A DNA stretch of 64,000 bases from JBHIYN01 sp041984235. Lineage in GTDB: Bacteria; Pseudomonadota; Gammaproteobacteria; Ga0077536. The stretch is taken from contig JBHIYN010000019.1 of NCBI GenBank assembly GCA_041984235.1, forward strand, positions 1-64,000, written 5' to 3'. The translations under genes and the position numbers were made by a program. Positions 56,423 through 64,000 of this stretch are shown here, piece by piece; the stretch's first letter is position 1; every line of letters begins with the position of its first letter. The notes beneath the pieces were generated by a model that was not told the DNA's origin, did not search any database, and worked only from the letters and a program-made list of their open reading frames with translations.

Positions 56423-58321
56423 CTACTGCCCGACCCGCGGCACGCCATGGCGTTCGGCCGCCGACGCGGAGACCAGGCTGAGGCTGTCGATGGTCAGGCG
56501 ATTGCGACCCTCGCGCTTGGAGCGGTACAGGGCTTCGTCCGCACGCTTGATCATCTCGGCCGCGGCCAGCCGTGCGCCGTGCGGATTACTGACCGAGATC
56601 CCGACGCTGATACCGAGATGTTCGCCGCCGGAACGCGGGACCGCGATCTCGCGCACCCGACCGATCAGGCGCTCACCGAACTCGCGTGCCGCCTGCGCCT
56701 CGGCATGCGGCATCACCACCAGGAACTCCTCGCCGCCGTAGCGCCCGACGATGTCGGAGTCGCGCAGCGTATCGGCGAGGGTTTGCGACACGATCTCGAG
56801 CACCGCGTCACCGACTTGGTGGCCGTAGCTGTCGTTGATGCGCTTGAAGTGGTCGATGTCGATCATGAGCACGGTAACCGCGAACTCGTAACGCTGGCTC
56901 TGGTTCAACACCTGGTCGAGCAGCTCGATCGTGGTGCTGTGATTGTAGAGGCCGGTCAGGCTGTCGCGGATCGCGAGCTCGCCGAGCTCGCGGTTGCGCT
57001 GCTCGAGCTCGTGCGTGCGGTCGCGCACGATGTGTTCGAGATTCTGATTGAGCTCGGCCAGCTCCGCGTTGGTGCGCGCGATCTCCTCATCTTTCTCGCG
57101 CTGCAGGTGACGCACGCGGTCACCCAGCGCGACCGACAGCGCGACGAACTCGGCGAGGGAACCGAAGTAGAGTCCGTAGGCAGAACACACGTTGCCAGGA
57201 ATGAACCCGAGCATGTCCAGGCCGGCGGCGATGATGCCGGTCATGCACACCACCCAGCCGACCAGGAAGTAACGCGCAACGCGGTCGCCGGCGAGCACGC
57301 AGCGAATGCCGGCCAGCAGGGCAAGCGGGCACAGCGCAACCGCTGATGCCAGCAGGGTCACGGTGCCGGCCTGGATCCCGGTCGTCAGGGCAACCAGCGC
57401 ACCGGCCACCCCCACCCCGCCAATCACCACGAACGCGCGGTCGACGCCGCGCCAGCGTTCGGCCAGCAGCAGGAAGCGGCGCACGAAGGCAACGCCCGCG
57501 ATCAGGGTGAGGGCGACGAAAACCGTTGGCAGCACCTGTTGCCAGTCGGGCTGCCGTGGCCACAGCACCTGCATGCCGTAACCACTGGCTGCGGCGACGG
57601 TCAGCGCGAACGCCGAGACGTAGAGGAAGTAGCTGAGGAAAATGCGTTCGCGCAGGGTCGCGAAGAGCAGCACGGCGGCGATCGCCAGACCGCCGACTAC
57701 GCCGAAATAGGCGCCGATGAAGAAATCCTCGCGCTGCGCGAGCTCGCGAAAACCGGCCGAGGTCATCAGCCGCAGCGGCAAACCGCTCGCACTGGTGGAC
57801 CCGCTCACGCGCACGAAGTAGGTCACCGACTGCCCGGGCCGCGGCGGCAGCTCGAACGCGAACGCGCGATAGGGCAGGCCGCGCGAGTCGAAGGGCTCGG
57901 CGTCACCGGTGCGCTGCACCTGTACCCCGCCGCCCGGCACGACGCGGTAGAGCTCGACGTGGTCGAGCAGCGGGCGCGGCAGGACCAGCACCAGCGGCGG
58001 CGCGTCGCTCGCGGCATAACGCAGCTCGAAGCGGGCCCAGATGGCGGCGCGGGTGAAACCGCGGTTGAGCGCCTCCTCGGACGCCGGCTCGAAGCCCTGG
58101 GCGTCGCCGCCGGGGCCGACCTCCGCGAACGTCAGGCGTGCGCCAGGATCGACCAGTACCTGGTACCAGTCATGGCCGGCGGGCGCCGTGAAGTGCCGGT
58201 CTACCCGCGTCGAGGCGACACCGGCAGGCGCACACAGGATCGCGACCAGGGCGAGCAGCAGTACGCCGGCGGCAGCGTACCGGCGGGCGCCCCGCGGACG
58301 GGACGGATAGCGATAGTTCAA
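56423..58321 (-). CDS. 7TM sensor diguanylate cyclase
   Basis: This 632-residue protein has a signal/anchor segment, an extracellular 7TMR-DISMED2-like domain (about 40-195), about seven membrane helices (200-395), a coiled linker and a GGDEF domain with GGEEF at 529-533. An RxxD I-site (RDSD) lies five residues before it, so activity and product feedback are expected. The ligand is unknown. It converges on the YbiI-like gene. Confidence 0.92.
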   Translation of the reverse strand: MNYRYPSRPRGARRYAAAGVLLLALVAILCAPAGVASTRVDRHFTAPAGHDWYQVLVDPGARLTFAEVGPGGDAQGFEPASEEALNRGFTRAAIWARFELRYAASDAPPLVLVLPRPLLDHVELYRVVPGGGVQVQRTGDAEPFDSRGLPYRAFAFELPPRPGQSVTYFVRVSGSTSASGLPLRLMTSAGFRELAQREDFFIGAYFGVVGGLAIAAVLLFATLRERIFLSYFLYVSAFALTVAAASGYGMQVLWPRQPDWQQVLPTVFVALTLIAGVAFVRRFLLLAERWRGVDRAFVVIGGVGVAGALVALTTGIQAGTVTLLASAVALCPLALLAGIRCVLAGDRVARYFLVGWVVCMTGIIAAGLDMLGFIPGNVCSAYGLYFGSLAEFVALSVALGDRVRHLQREKDEEIARTNAELAELNQNLEHIVRDRTHELEQRNRELGELAIRDSLTGLYNHSTTIELLDQVLNQSQRYEFAVTVLMIDIDHFKRINDSYGHQVGDAVLEIVSQTLADTLRDSDIVGRYGGEEFLVVMPHAEAQAAREFGERLIGRVREIAVPRSGGEHLGISVGISVSNPHGARLAAAEMIKRADEALYRSKREGRNRLTIDSLSLVSASAAERHGVPRVGQ

Positions 58322-58472
58322 GATCGTTGTTGCGGGGGCATCATGGGCACCCCGTTTTTATCATCCAATCGGGGTAAGCGTATGCGTCCGCATGGTCCGC
58401 GTCCAGCGCGGCGAGCGTGCGCCAGGTAACAAATCGTGTCCGTCGCCCGCTACGCCGCGTGGCCCGGCCCGA

Positions 58473-60278
58473 TCAGGCCACCGCGCGCATCTCCTCGCGG
58501 CGGCGCGTGGTCGCGGCGGGGTCTACCGCCATCGCGGTGCGGTCGATGATCACGCCGTAGACGCGCTCGGCCGCTTCGGCGCTGATGTACTCGTCGAGCA
58601 CGTCATCCAGTACCGCGGCCGGGTCGCGTTCCAGCGGGTCGCCCCAGCCACCGCCACCGGTCGATTCGAACATGAAGGTCTCGCCGTAGCGGAACGGCAC
58701 GCTTTCCAGCAGCGGGCTCTTCCAGTTGCCCTGCTCGTCCAGTCCGCCGATCACCTCGCGCGTGCCGTCCGGGTGGATCTTGATCTGGCGCTGCACGTCG
58801 GAGCGCTGCCCGCCGTTGACCCCGGGGCTGCCCTCCAGGGTACGCGCCGATTCCATGCTCAGCTCGCCATCGGCGAGGTAGCGCATCTTGAACACCGCAC
58901 CCAGTCCGCCGCGGTGCCGGCCCGGACCGCCGGAATCGGAACGTAGCTCGAACGCCTCGTAGGCAACCGGAAACAGCAGCTCGGCGGTCTCTGCCGGCAT
59001 GTTCATGCAATTGCCCAGCGCGTCCTCGGTCACGTTCATGCCATCGGCAAACGGCGTGCCGCCCCAGCCGCCCGCGGGCAGGTCGGAGAGCACGTTGGTC
59101 GAGCCGTCAGGCGCGACCACGGACGACACGAACCAGTTGCACTCGGCGTTGGTCGAGCCGGTGACCTTCTCCGGGCAGGCCTTGGCCAGGGCCTGCCAGA
59201 TCGCGCTGGTGATCTTCGACGACGTCAGCGTGGTGCAGCCGATGGTCGGCGCCGGCCACTTCGCGTTCAGCCAGCAATTCTCCGGCAGCTTGATCGAGAT
59301 CGGTTCGAACATGCCCTGGTTCTGCGGCGCGTGCGGCGCCAGGAAGAACTGCAGTGAATAGAGTGTGGCCGAAGCCGTGTTGGCGTAGGGCGAGTTGATG
59401 GCGCCCTTGCACACCGGTCCGGTGCCGGCAAAATCGACCGTGATGTCCGAACCCTTGATGACGAGCTTGACCTTGATCGGAATCGGCTGGTCGGAGTGGC
59501 CGTCGGTATCGGCGTACTCCTCGGCTTCGTACTCGCCGTCCGGCATGTCGGCGATGGACTTGCGCACTATCCTTTCGGTGTACTCCTGCAGCTGCTTCAT
59601 CGCCGCCTTCAGCGTCGCCAGGCCGTACTTGTCGGCCGCGCGTTCCATCTCCTGCTGGGCCGCCTTGAGGCAGCCGACGTGCGCCTGCATGTCACCCTTG
59701 ACGTAATGCGGCGTGCGCGTGTTGTTCATGATGATGGCGAGCAGGTCCTCGCGCACCTCGCCGGCCTCGTACAGGCGCAGCGGCGGCAGGCGCAGGCCTT
59801 CGCCGGCGATATGGGTGCCGCCGAAAGCCTGGCCGCCGGCGGCGCCGCCGCCGAGGTCCATCCAGTGCCCGCGGCTGACGGCGAAACCGATGATGTCGCC
59901 GTCGTAGAAGATCGGCATCATGAAGGTGATGTCGTTGATGTGGGTGCCGCCCTTGTAGGGATCGTTGACGACGTAGACGTCACCCGGCTGCATGCCGTCC
60001 AGCGGGTACTGCTCGATGATCGCCTCGGCGCTGAACTTCATCGCCGCCAGGTGCACCGGGCAGTTCGCCGCCTGGCTCAGCAGCTTGGCCTCGGAGTCGT
60101 AGATGGCGTTCGAGAAATCGACCATGTCGGCGAGGATCGGCGAGAACGAGGCGCGCTGCAGCACCGTCGACATGCGATCGGCGGCGTACTCGAAAATGCT
60201 GCGCAGGACCTCGAAGGTGACCGGGTCGACCCGGGTCTGCTCGATGACGGATTGGTCGACCTTGACTTTTTTGTCCAT
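58473..60278 (-). CDS. Hydantoinase B-type subunit, second copy
   Basis: This 601-residue HyuB-family subunit contains DPVTFEVLRSIFEYAADRMS, VVNDPYKGGTHINDITFM, RGHWMDLGGGAAGG and GGPGRHRGGLGAV, as expected for the family. Unlike the copy at 51118-53391 it has no C-terminal zinc ribbon. It is the last gene of the minus-strand run dehydrogenase-hyuA-hyuB, 31 bases after hyuA. It should form an ATP-dependent amidohydrolase or carboxylase with that HyuA. Confidence 0.92.
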   Translation of the reverse strand: MDKKVKVDQSVIEQTRVDPVTFEVLRSIFEYAADRMSTVLQRASFSPILADMVDFSNAIYDSEAKLLSQAANCPVHLAAMKFSAEAIIEQYPLDGMQPGDVYVVNDPYKGGTHINDITFMMPIFYDGDIIGFAVSRGHWMDLGGGAAGGQAFGGTHIAGEGLRLPPLRLYEAGEVREDLLAIIMNNTRTPHYVKGDMQAHVGCLKAAQQEMERAADKYGLATLKAAMKQLQEYTERIVRKSIADMPDGEYEAEEYADTDGHSDQPIPIKVKLVIKGSDITVDFAGTGPVCKGAINSPYANTASATLYSLQFFLAPHAPQNQGMFEPISIKLPENCWLNAKWPAPTIGCTTLTSSKITSAIWQALAKACPEKVTGSTNAECNWFVSSVVAPDGSTNVLSDLPAGGWGGTPFADGMNVTEDALGNCMNMPAETAELLFPVAYEAFELRSDSGGPGRHRGGLGAVFKMRYLADGELSMESARTLEGSPGVNGGQRSDVQRQIKIHPDGTREVIGGLDEQGNWKSPLLESVPFRYGETFMFESTGGGGWGDPLERDPAAVLDDVLDEYISAEAAERVYGVIIDRTAMAVDPAATTRRREEMRAVA

Positions 60279-60309
60279 GGTTCAGGCTCCTTCGGGTGCA
60301 GTGTCCCGG

Positions 60310-62331
60310 TCAGTCGATATCGATCAGCATGTTGCCGTACTGGTCGACGGTACCGCGTGCGTTGGGCGGCAGCACCGCGCAGGCATGCTCGAACTCGACG
60401 ATACACGGTCCGGCGACGACGGCGTCGGCGGCGAGCGCATGCCCGTCGTAAATATTACTCTCGTGCCAGGCGCCGTCAAAATACACGTCGCGGCGACCTT
60501 TTTCCGGCGCCCTGCCGCTGGCACCCACGGTCAGCGCCGGCGGGCGCGCGGTCTTACCCACCGCGGTCACCGCCAGCGAGACGATGGCGGGCTCGAAATC
60601 GTCCGAGCTGACGCCGAATTCCATTTCGTGGCAGCGGTGGAAGGTGGCGGCGATTTCGGGCAGATCGGCGGGCTTCAGGCGCCCGGACGGAATCGGCGTG
60701 TCGACCTCGTAGGTCTGGCCGACATAGCGCATCTGTGCCGAGCGGCTGAGGGTGATGTCGGCCGCCTTCACACCGTCGGCCTCCAGCAGCGCCTCGGCAT
60801 CGCGCTCCAGGGTCGCGTAGATGGCATTGATGGCGTCGACGTCGGCATCGGCCACGGAACAGAAGTAGAACGCTTCCAGGTCCTGGCGCAGGTCCATCGC
60901 GGTGGCGCCGAAGGCCGACGCGACGCCGGCCTGGGCGGGCACGATGATGCGCGGGATGTTCATCGACTCGGCGACGAAGCAGGCGTGCATCGCGCCGGCA
61001 CCGCCGAAGGCGGCGTAGACCGAGTCGCGCGGGTCGCGTCCGCGCCCGACCAGCACCTTCTTCACCGCCTGTGCCATGTTCTCGCAGCCGATGCGGATCA
61101 TGCCGTCGGCGGTCTCGACCGCGGACAGGCCGAACTGCTCGGCGAGACGCTCCATGGCCTGCTCGGCCGCCGCCACGTCCAGCGTCATCTTGCCGCCCAG
61201 TGACGGCTCGATACGGCCGAGCAGCAGGTTGGCGTCGGTGATGGTGGGTTCGGTACCGCCGAGGCCGTAGCACACGGGCCCGGGGCTGGAGCCCGCCGAA
61301 TGCGGTCCCACGCGCAGACTGCCGCCCTCGTCGACCCAACCGATCGAACCGCCGCCGGCGCCGACGCTGTGGATGTCCAGCATCGGCACGATGACCGGGA
61401 TCTCCCATTCGATCTCGTGGTCGCGCGTGACCAGGCCCTTGCCGTTCTCGACGATGGAGACGTCGAAGCTGGTGCCGCCGACATCGGTATGCACGATATT
61501 CGGGCAGTCGCCGCGCAGCTCGCTGAGGTAGGCGGCGTAGGCGACGCCGCCGGCCGGCCCGGACTCGATCAGCTCCTCGGGATGCTGCTTGGCGGCTTCC
61601 ACGCCGGTGATGCCGCCGCTCGACTTGAGGATCATGAGGCGTCCGGCGAAGCCGGCCTGCTCGAGCGCGTTCTGCAGGAGATTGAAGTAGCGCTCCATCA
61701 CCGGCATGGTCACCGCGCGGATGGCGGTGGTGGTGAAGCGGCCGTGCTCGCGAAAGACCGGACGGGTGTCGGCCGAGGTCACGCAGTAGATGTCCGGGTT
61801 GACCTCCAGCACGATGTCGCGCATGGCGTCCTCGTGCGCGGCGTTGACGTAGGAATTGATGAACGCGATGGCCACCGACTGGATGCCGTGGTCGCGGATA
61901 CGCTCGGCGATCTCGCGGGCGCGGCCCGGGTCCAGCGGCCGCACGACCTCGCCCTGCACGTTCATGCGCTCGTCGATGGTGTACCGGTAGCGGCGCTTGA
62001 TGATCGGCTTCGGCTTGGTCTGGTAGGGATCGTAGAGCGCGGCGCGATGCTGCCGGCCGATCTCGATGGTGTCGCGGAAGCCCTCGGTGGTGATCATCGC
62101 GGCCTCGGGGTAGTCACGCGTGATGAGCGCGTTGGTCGCGGTGGTCGTGCCGTGCATGAGATAAGCAACGTCGCGCGCCGCGATGCCGGCCTCGGCGAGC
62201 GCGTTCATCACGCCCAGCGAGCGGTCGTCGCGCGTGGTGAGCACCTTCGCGGTGAGCTCGCGCCCACTGCCCTCCTCCCAGGCATACAGGTCGGTAAAGG
62301 TTCCGCCGACGTCAATTCCTACGCGCCACAT
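60310..62331 (-). CDS. Hydantoinase A-type ATPase subunit, second copy
   Basis: This 673-residue HyuA-family protein shows RVGIDVGGTFTDLYAWEE, MHGTTTATNALI, ESGPAGGVAYAAYL, HTDVGGTSFDVSI and VGAGGGSIGWVDEGGSLRVG. It is close to N-methylhydantoinase A type proteins. It starts 66 bases after the dehydrogenase-like gene and precedes hyuB by 31 bases, so all three are probably co-expressed. Sequence alone does not separate hydantoinase from oxoprolinase activity. Confidence 0.92.
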   Translation of the reverse strand: MWRVGIDVGGTFTDLYAWEEGSGRELTAKVLTTRDDRSLGVMNALAEAGIAARDVAYLMHGTTTATNALITRDYPEAAMITTEGFRDTIEIGRQHRAALYDPYQTKPKPIIKRRYRYTIDERMNVQGEVVRPLDPGRAREIAERIRDHGIQSVAIAFINSYVNAAHEDAMRDIVLEVNPDIYCVTSADTRPVFREHGRFTTTAIRAVTMPVMERYFNLLQNALEQAGFAGRLMILKSSGGITGVEAAKQHPEELIESGPAGGVAYAAYLSELRGDCPNIVHTDVGGTSFDVSIVENGKGLVTRDHEIEWEIPVIVPMLDIHSVGAGGGSIGWVDEGGSLRVGPHSAGSSPGPVCYGLGGTEPTITDANLLLGRIEPSLGGKMTLDVAAAEQAMERLAEQFGLSAVETADGMIRIGCENMAQAVKKVLVGRGRDPRDSVYAAFGGAGAMHACFVAESMNIPRIIVPAQAGVASAFGATAMDLRQDLEAFYFCSVADADVDAINAIYATLERDAEALLEADGVKAADITLSRSAQMRYVGQTYEVDTPIPSGRLKPADLPEIAATFHRCHEMEFGVSSDDFEPAIVSLAVTAVGKTARPPALTVGASGRAPEKGRRDVYFDGAWHESNIYDGHALAADAVVAGPCIVEFEHACAVLPPNARGTVDQYGNMLIDID

Positions 62332-62397
62332 CCGATTTCTCCCATTGTCCCCAGTACCGTTCCGCGCCCGCCGCCGGCTGTCGGCGGAGCGCCCAAT

Positions 62398-64000
62398 TTA
62401 ACCACGCATCCGCTCTGCGCCGGGATCGTACATCGGCTCCAGCGCGGCACGCGCCGGGTAGACCCGGTCCGCCTGCTCGATGGCGAATTCCGCGCCGCCG
62501 AGGCCATTGCCCGCGTCTTCGACGTAACCGAGCGCCGCACAGCCGCCCAGGGTATGGGCGTAGGCGGACGAGGTGGTGTAGCCGACCCGCTCGCCGTCGC
62601 GCAGGATGGCCTCGTGGTGGCCCAGTACCGGCTCCGGATCGTGCAGCAGGAACTGCACCAGGCGACGGCGCGGCGGGCCGCCCTCGCGCGCCGCGAGCAG
62701 GGCGTCGCGGCCAACGAAGCCGCCGGGCTTGTCCCAGGCGCAGGTGAAATCGAGGCCCGCTTCCAGCGGCGTGTCACAGCCGCCGATGTCGTGAGCCCAT
62801 TCGCGGAAGGCCTTCTCGATACGCAGGCTGTTCAGCGTGTGGTAGCCGCAGTGGGCGAGATCGCAGGCGCTGCCGGCCTCGACCAGCCTGTCGTACACGG
62901 CGAGCACCATCTCGCACGGCACGTAGAGCTCCCAGCCGAGCTCGCCGCTGTAGGACATGCGCAGCGCGAGCGCCTGCTGGTAGCCGATCTCGATCGGCCG
63001 GGCGGTTGCAAACGGGAAGGCGGCGGCCGAGAAGTCGTCGTCGGACACCGCGGCGAGCAGCTCGCGCGAACGCGGTCCCTGCAGTGACAAGGTCGCCCAG
63101 GCACCACCGAGATCGGTGACGACACAGCACACATCGTCCGGAATGTGCTCGGCGATCCACGCCGCGACGTGAGTCAGCGTGAACGCCGGGGTGACTACCA
63201 GGTAGCGATCGTCGGCGAGCCGGGTCACGGTCACGTCGGCCTCGATGCCGCCGCGGCGGTTGAGGAACTGGGTGTACACGACCCGACCCACCGCGACGGC
63301 GACATCGGCGCAGGCAATGTGGTTCAGCACGCGCTCCGCGTCGCGCCCCTGCACCAGCAGCTTGGCGAACGAGGACAGGTCGAACAGGCCGACCGCCTCG
63401 CGCACCGCGCGGTGTTCGGCAGCGTTGTTGTCGAACCAGTTCTGGCGCCCGAAGGCGTACGCATAGCGGGGTTCCTGGCCGGGTCGGGCGAACCAGTTGG
63501 CGCGCTCCCAGCCAGCCGACTCGCCGAAGCAGGCGCCGCGCGCCGCGAGGCGATCGTGCAGCACCGAGCGGCGCACGTTGCGCGCCGTTTCCCACTGGCG
63601 GTTGGGCCAGTGCATCTGGTAGCCGATGCCGAGCGACTCGACCACGCGGTCGGCGACATAGGCCGTCGTGTTCTGCACCGGCTGCAGGCGCCGCAGGTCG
63701 ACGTCCCACACGTCCATCGGCTGGATGCCGTCCTCGATCCACTGCGCCATGACATGCCCGGCACCGCCGCCGGAAAGAATGCCGAGCGAGTTGAAGCCGC
63801 AGGCGACGAACAGGTTGGCGACGTTGGGCGCGCGGCCCATGAGGTAATTGTGATCCGGGGTAAAGGATTCAGGCCCGCAGAAGAACTGGCGGATACCGGT
63901 TTCCATCAGCACCGGCACCCGTTGCATGCCGCGCTCGATCCACGGCTCCATGCGTTCCCAGTCCGGCTGCAGCTCGTCGAAGCAGAAATTTTCCGGGATC
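62398..64000 (-). CDS. Dimethylglycine/sarcosine dehydrogenase-like protein (partial)
   Basis: The gene runs off the right edge; about 534 C-terminal codons are visible and the N-terminal FAD-binding part is outside. The visible part begins IPENFCFDELQPDWERMEPW, then carries the FAD-oxidase tail (FFCGPESFTPDHNYLMG, GFNSLGILSGGGAGHVMAQW) and a GcvT-like folate-binding aminomethyltransferase module (YVPCEMVLAVYDRL, CAWDKPGGFVGRDALLAA). Such proteins oxidise N-methyl groups of dimethylglycine or sarcosine. It heads the hyuA-hyuB run. Confidence 0.85.
   Translation of the reverse strand, partial: IPENFCFDELQPDWERMEPWIERGMQRVPVLMETGIRQFFCGPESFTPDHNYLMGRAPNVANLFVACGFNSLGILSGGGAGHVMAQWIEDGIQPMDVWDVDLRRLQPVQNTTAYVADRVVESLGIGYQMHWPNRQWETARNVRRSVLHDRLAARGACFGESAGWERANWFARPGQEPRYAYAFGRQNWFDNNAAEHRAVREAVGLFDLSSFAKLLVQGRDAERVLNHIACADVAVAVGRVVYTQFLNRRGGIEADVTVTRLADDRYLVVTPAFTLTHVAAWIAEHIPDDVCCVVTDLGGAWATLSLQGPRSRELLAAVSDDDFSAAAFPFATARPIEIGYQQALALRMSYSGELGWELYVPCEMVLAVYDRLVEAGSACDLAHCGYHTLNSLRIEKAFREWAHDIGGCDTPLEAGLDFTCAWDKPGGFVGRDALLAAREGGPPRRRLVQFLLHDPEPVLGHHEAILRDGERVGYTTSSAYAHTLGGCAALGYVEDAGNGLGGAEFAIEQADRVYPARAALEPMYDPGAERMRG

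Noticed and set aside
61300..63087. A 595-codon plus-strand frame opposite the second hyuA and the dehydrogenase
   Set aside because: It crosses a gene boundary in antisense and has no recognisable motif.

Overview
The window is about 64 kb of very GC-rich, gene-dense chromosomal DNA. Protein families and gene order point to a gammaproteobacterium: rng-yhdP, nudJ-mnmA, rdgB-hemW, rph<>yicC-gmk-rpoZ-spoT-recG, recJ beside an RpfE-like gene, nhaB, ubiA and dacB. The family-level lineage cannot be fixed from this stretch. I see no rRNA, tRNA, CRISPR array, phage or transposase gene. The only mobile-DNA traces are short REP-like repeats with a GGGACNGTCCCCTTTT or AAAAGGGGACA core.

Layout. 1-185: paired REP-like repeats running into the recJ stop codon. 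183-6637 (minus): alaC-hom-thrC (alanine/aspartate-family amino acids), then an RpfE-like gene and recJ, with ATGA stop/start overlaps at hom/thrC and RpfE-like/recJ. 6789-9843: tldD and a glcD-type FAD oxidase converge on a 31-bp perfect inverted repeat. 9901-11124: a GlgC-family protein that has lost its catalytic signatures. 11429-18469 (plus): rng, yhdP, nudJ, mnmA. 18581-25490 (plus): acnA, nhaB, a serine beta-lactamase-like hydrolase, a small lipoprotein and a nitroreductase. 25533-28346 (minus): DUF4404, hemW, rdgB, rph. 28464-36736 (plus): yicC, gmk, rpoZ, spoT, ridA, recG, ubiA and a PuuD-type membrane domain, ended by a clear bidirectional terminator. 36852-45715: a Sel1-repeat protein, a tightly coupled CoA-transferase/GGCT/DUF488 trio, an AhpD-like protein, dacB, an MFS carrier, a PatB/MalY lyase and an SDR. 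45723-48897: an alpha/beta-hydrolase lipoprotein, a SAM hydrolase, a methyltransferase and a TetR regulator.

48898-64000 is the accessory-looking part. A TetR gene and its palindromic operator face a hydantoinase/carboxylase pair (hyuA-hyuB). The HyuB protein there carries an extra C-terminal zinc-ribbon module resembling acetone/acetophenone carboxylase small subunits. Next come two cyclic-di-GMP proteins flanking a YbiI-like zinc finger. On the minus strand a second hyuA-hyuB pair lies downstream of a dimethylglycine/sarcosine-dehydrogenase-like gene cut by the window edge, a context that fits N-methylhydantoin/sarcosine-type catabolism.

The most interesting items are the HyuB-zinc-ribbon fusion with its TetR operator, the degenerate GlgC homologue, the dehydrogenase-hyuA-hyuB operon, the composite GGDEF/EAL protein with a damaged EAL site, and the two kinds of REP-like repeat. 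Most of the rest is conserved gammaproteobacterial housekeeping. Very long open frames opposite real genes are GC-skew shadows and are not annotated.
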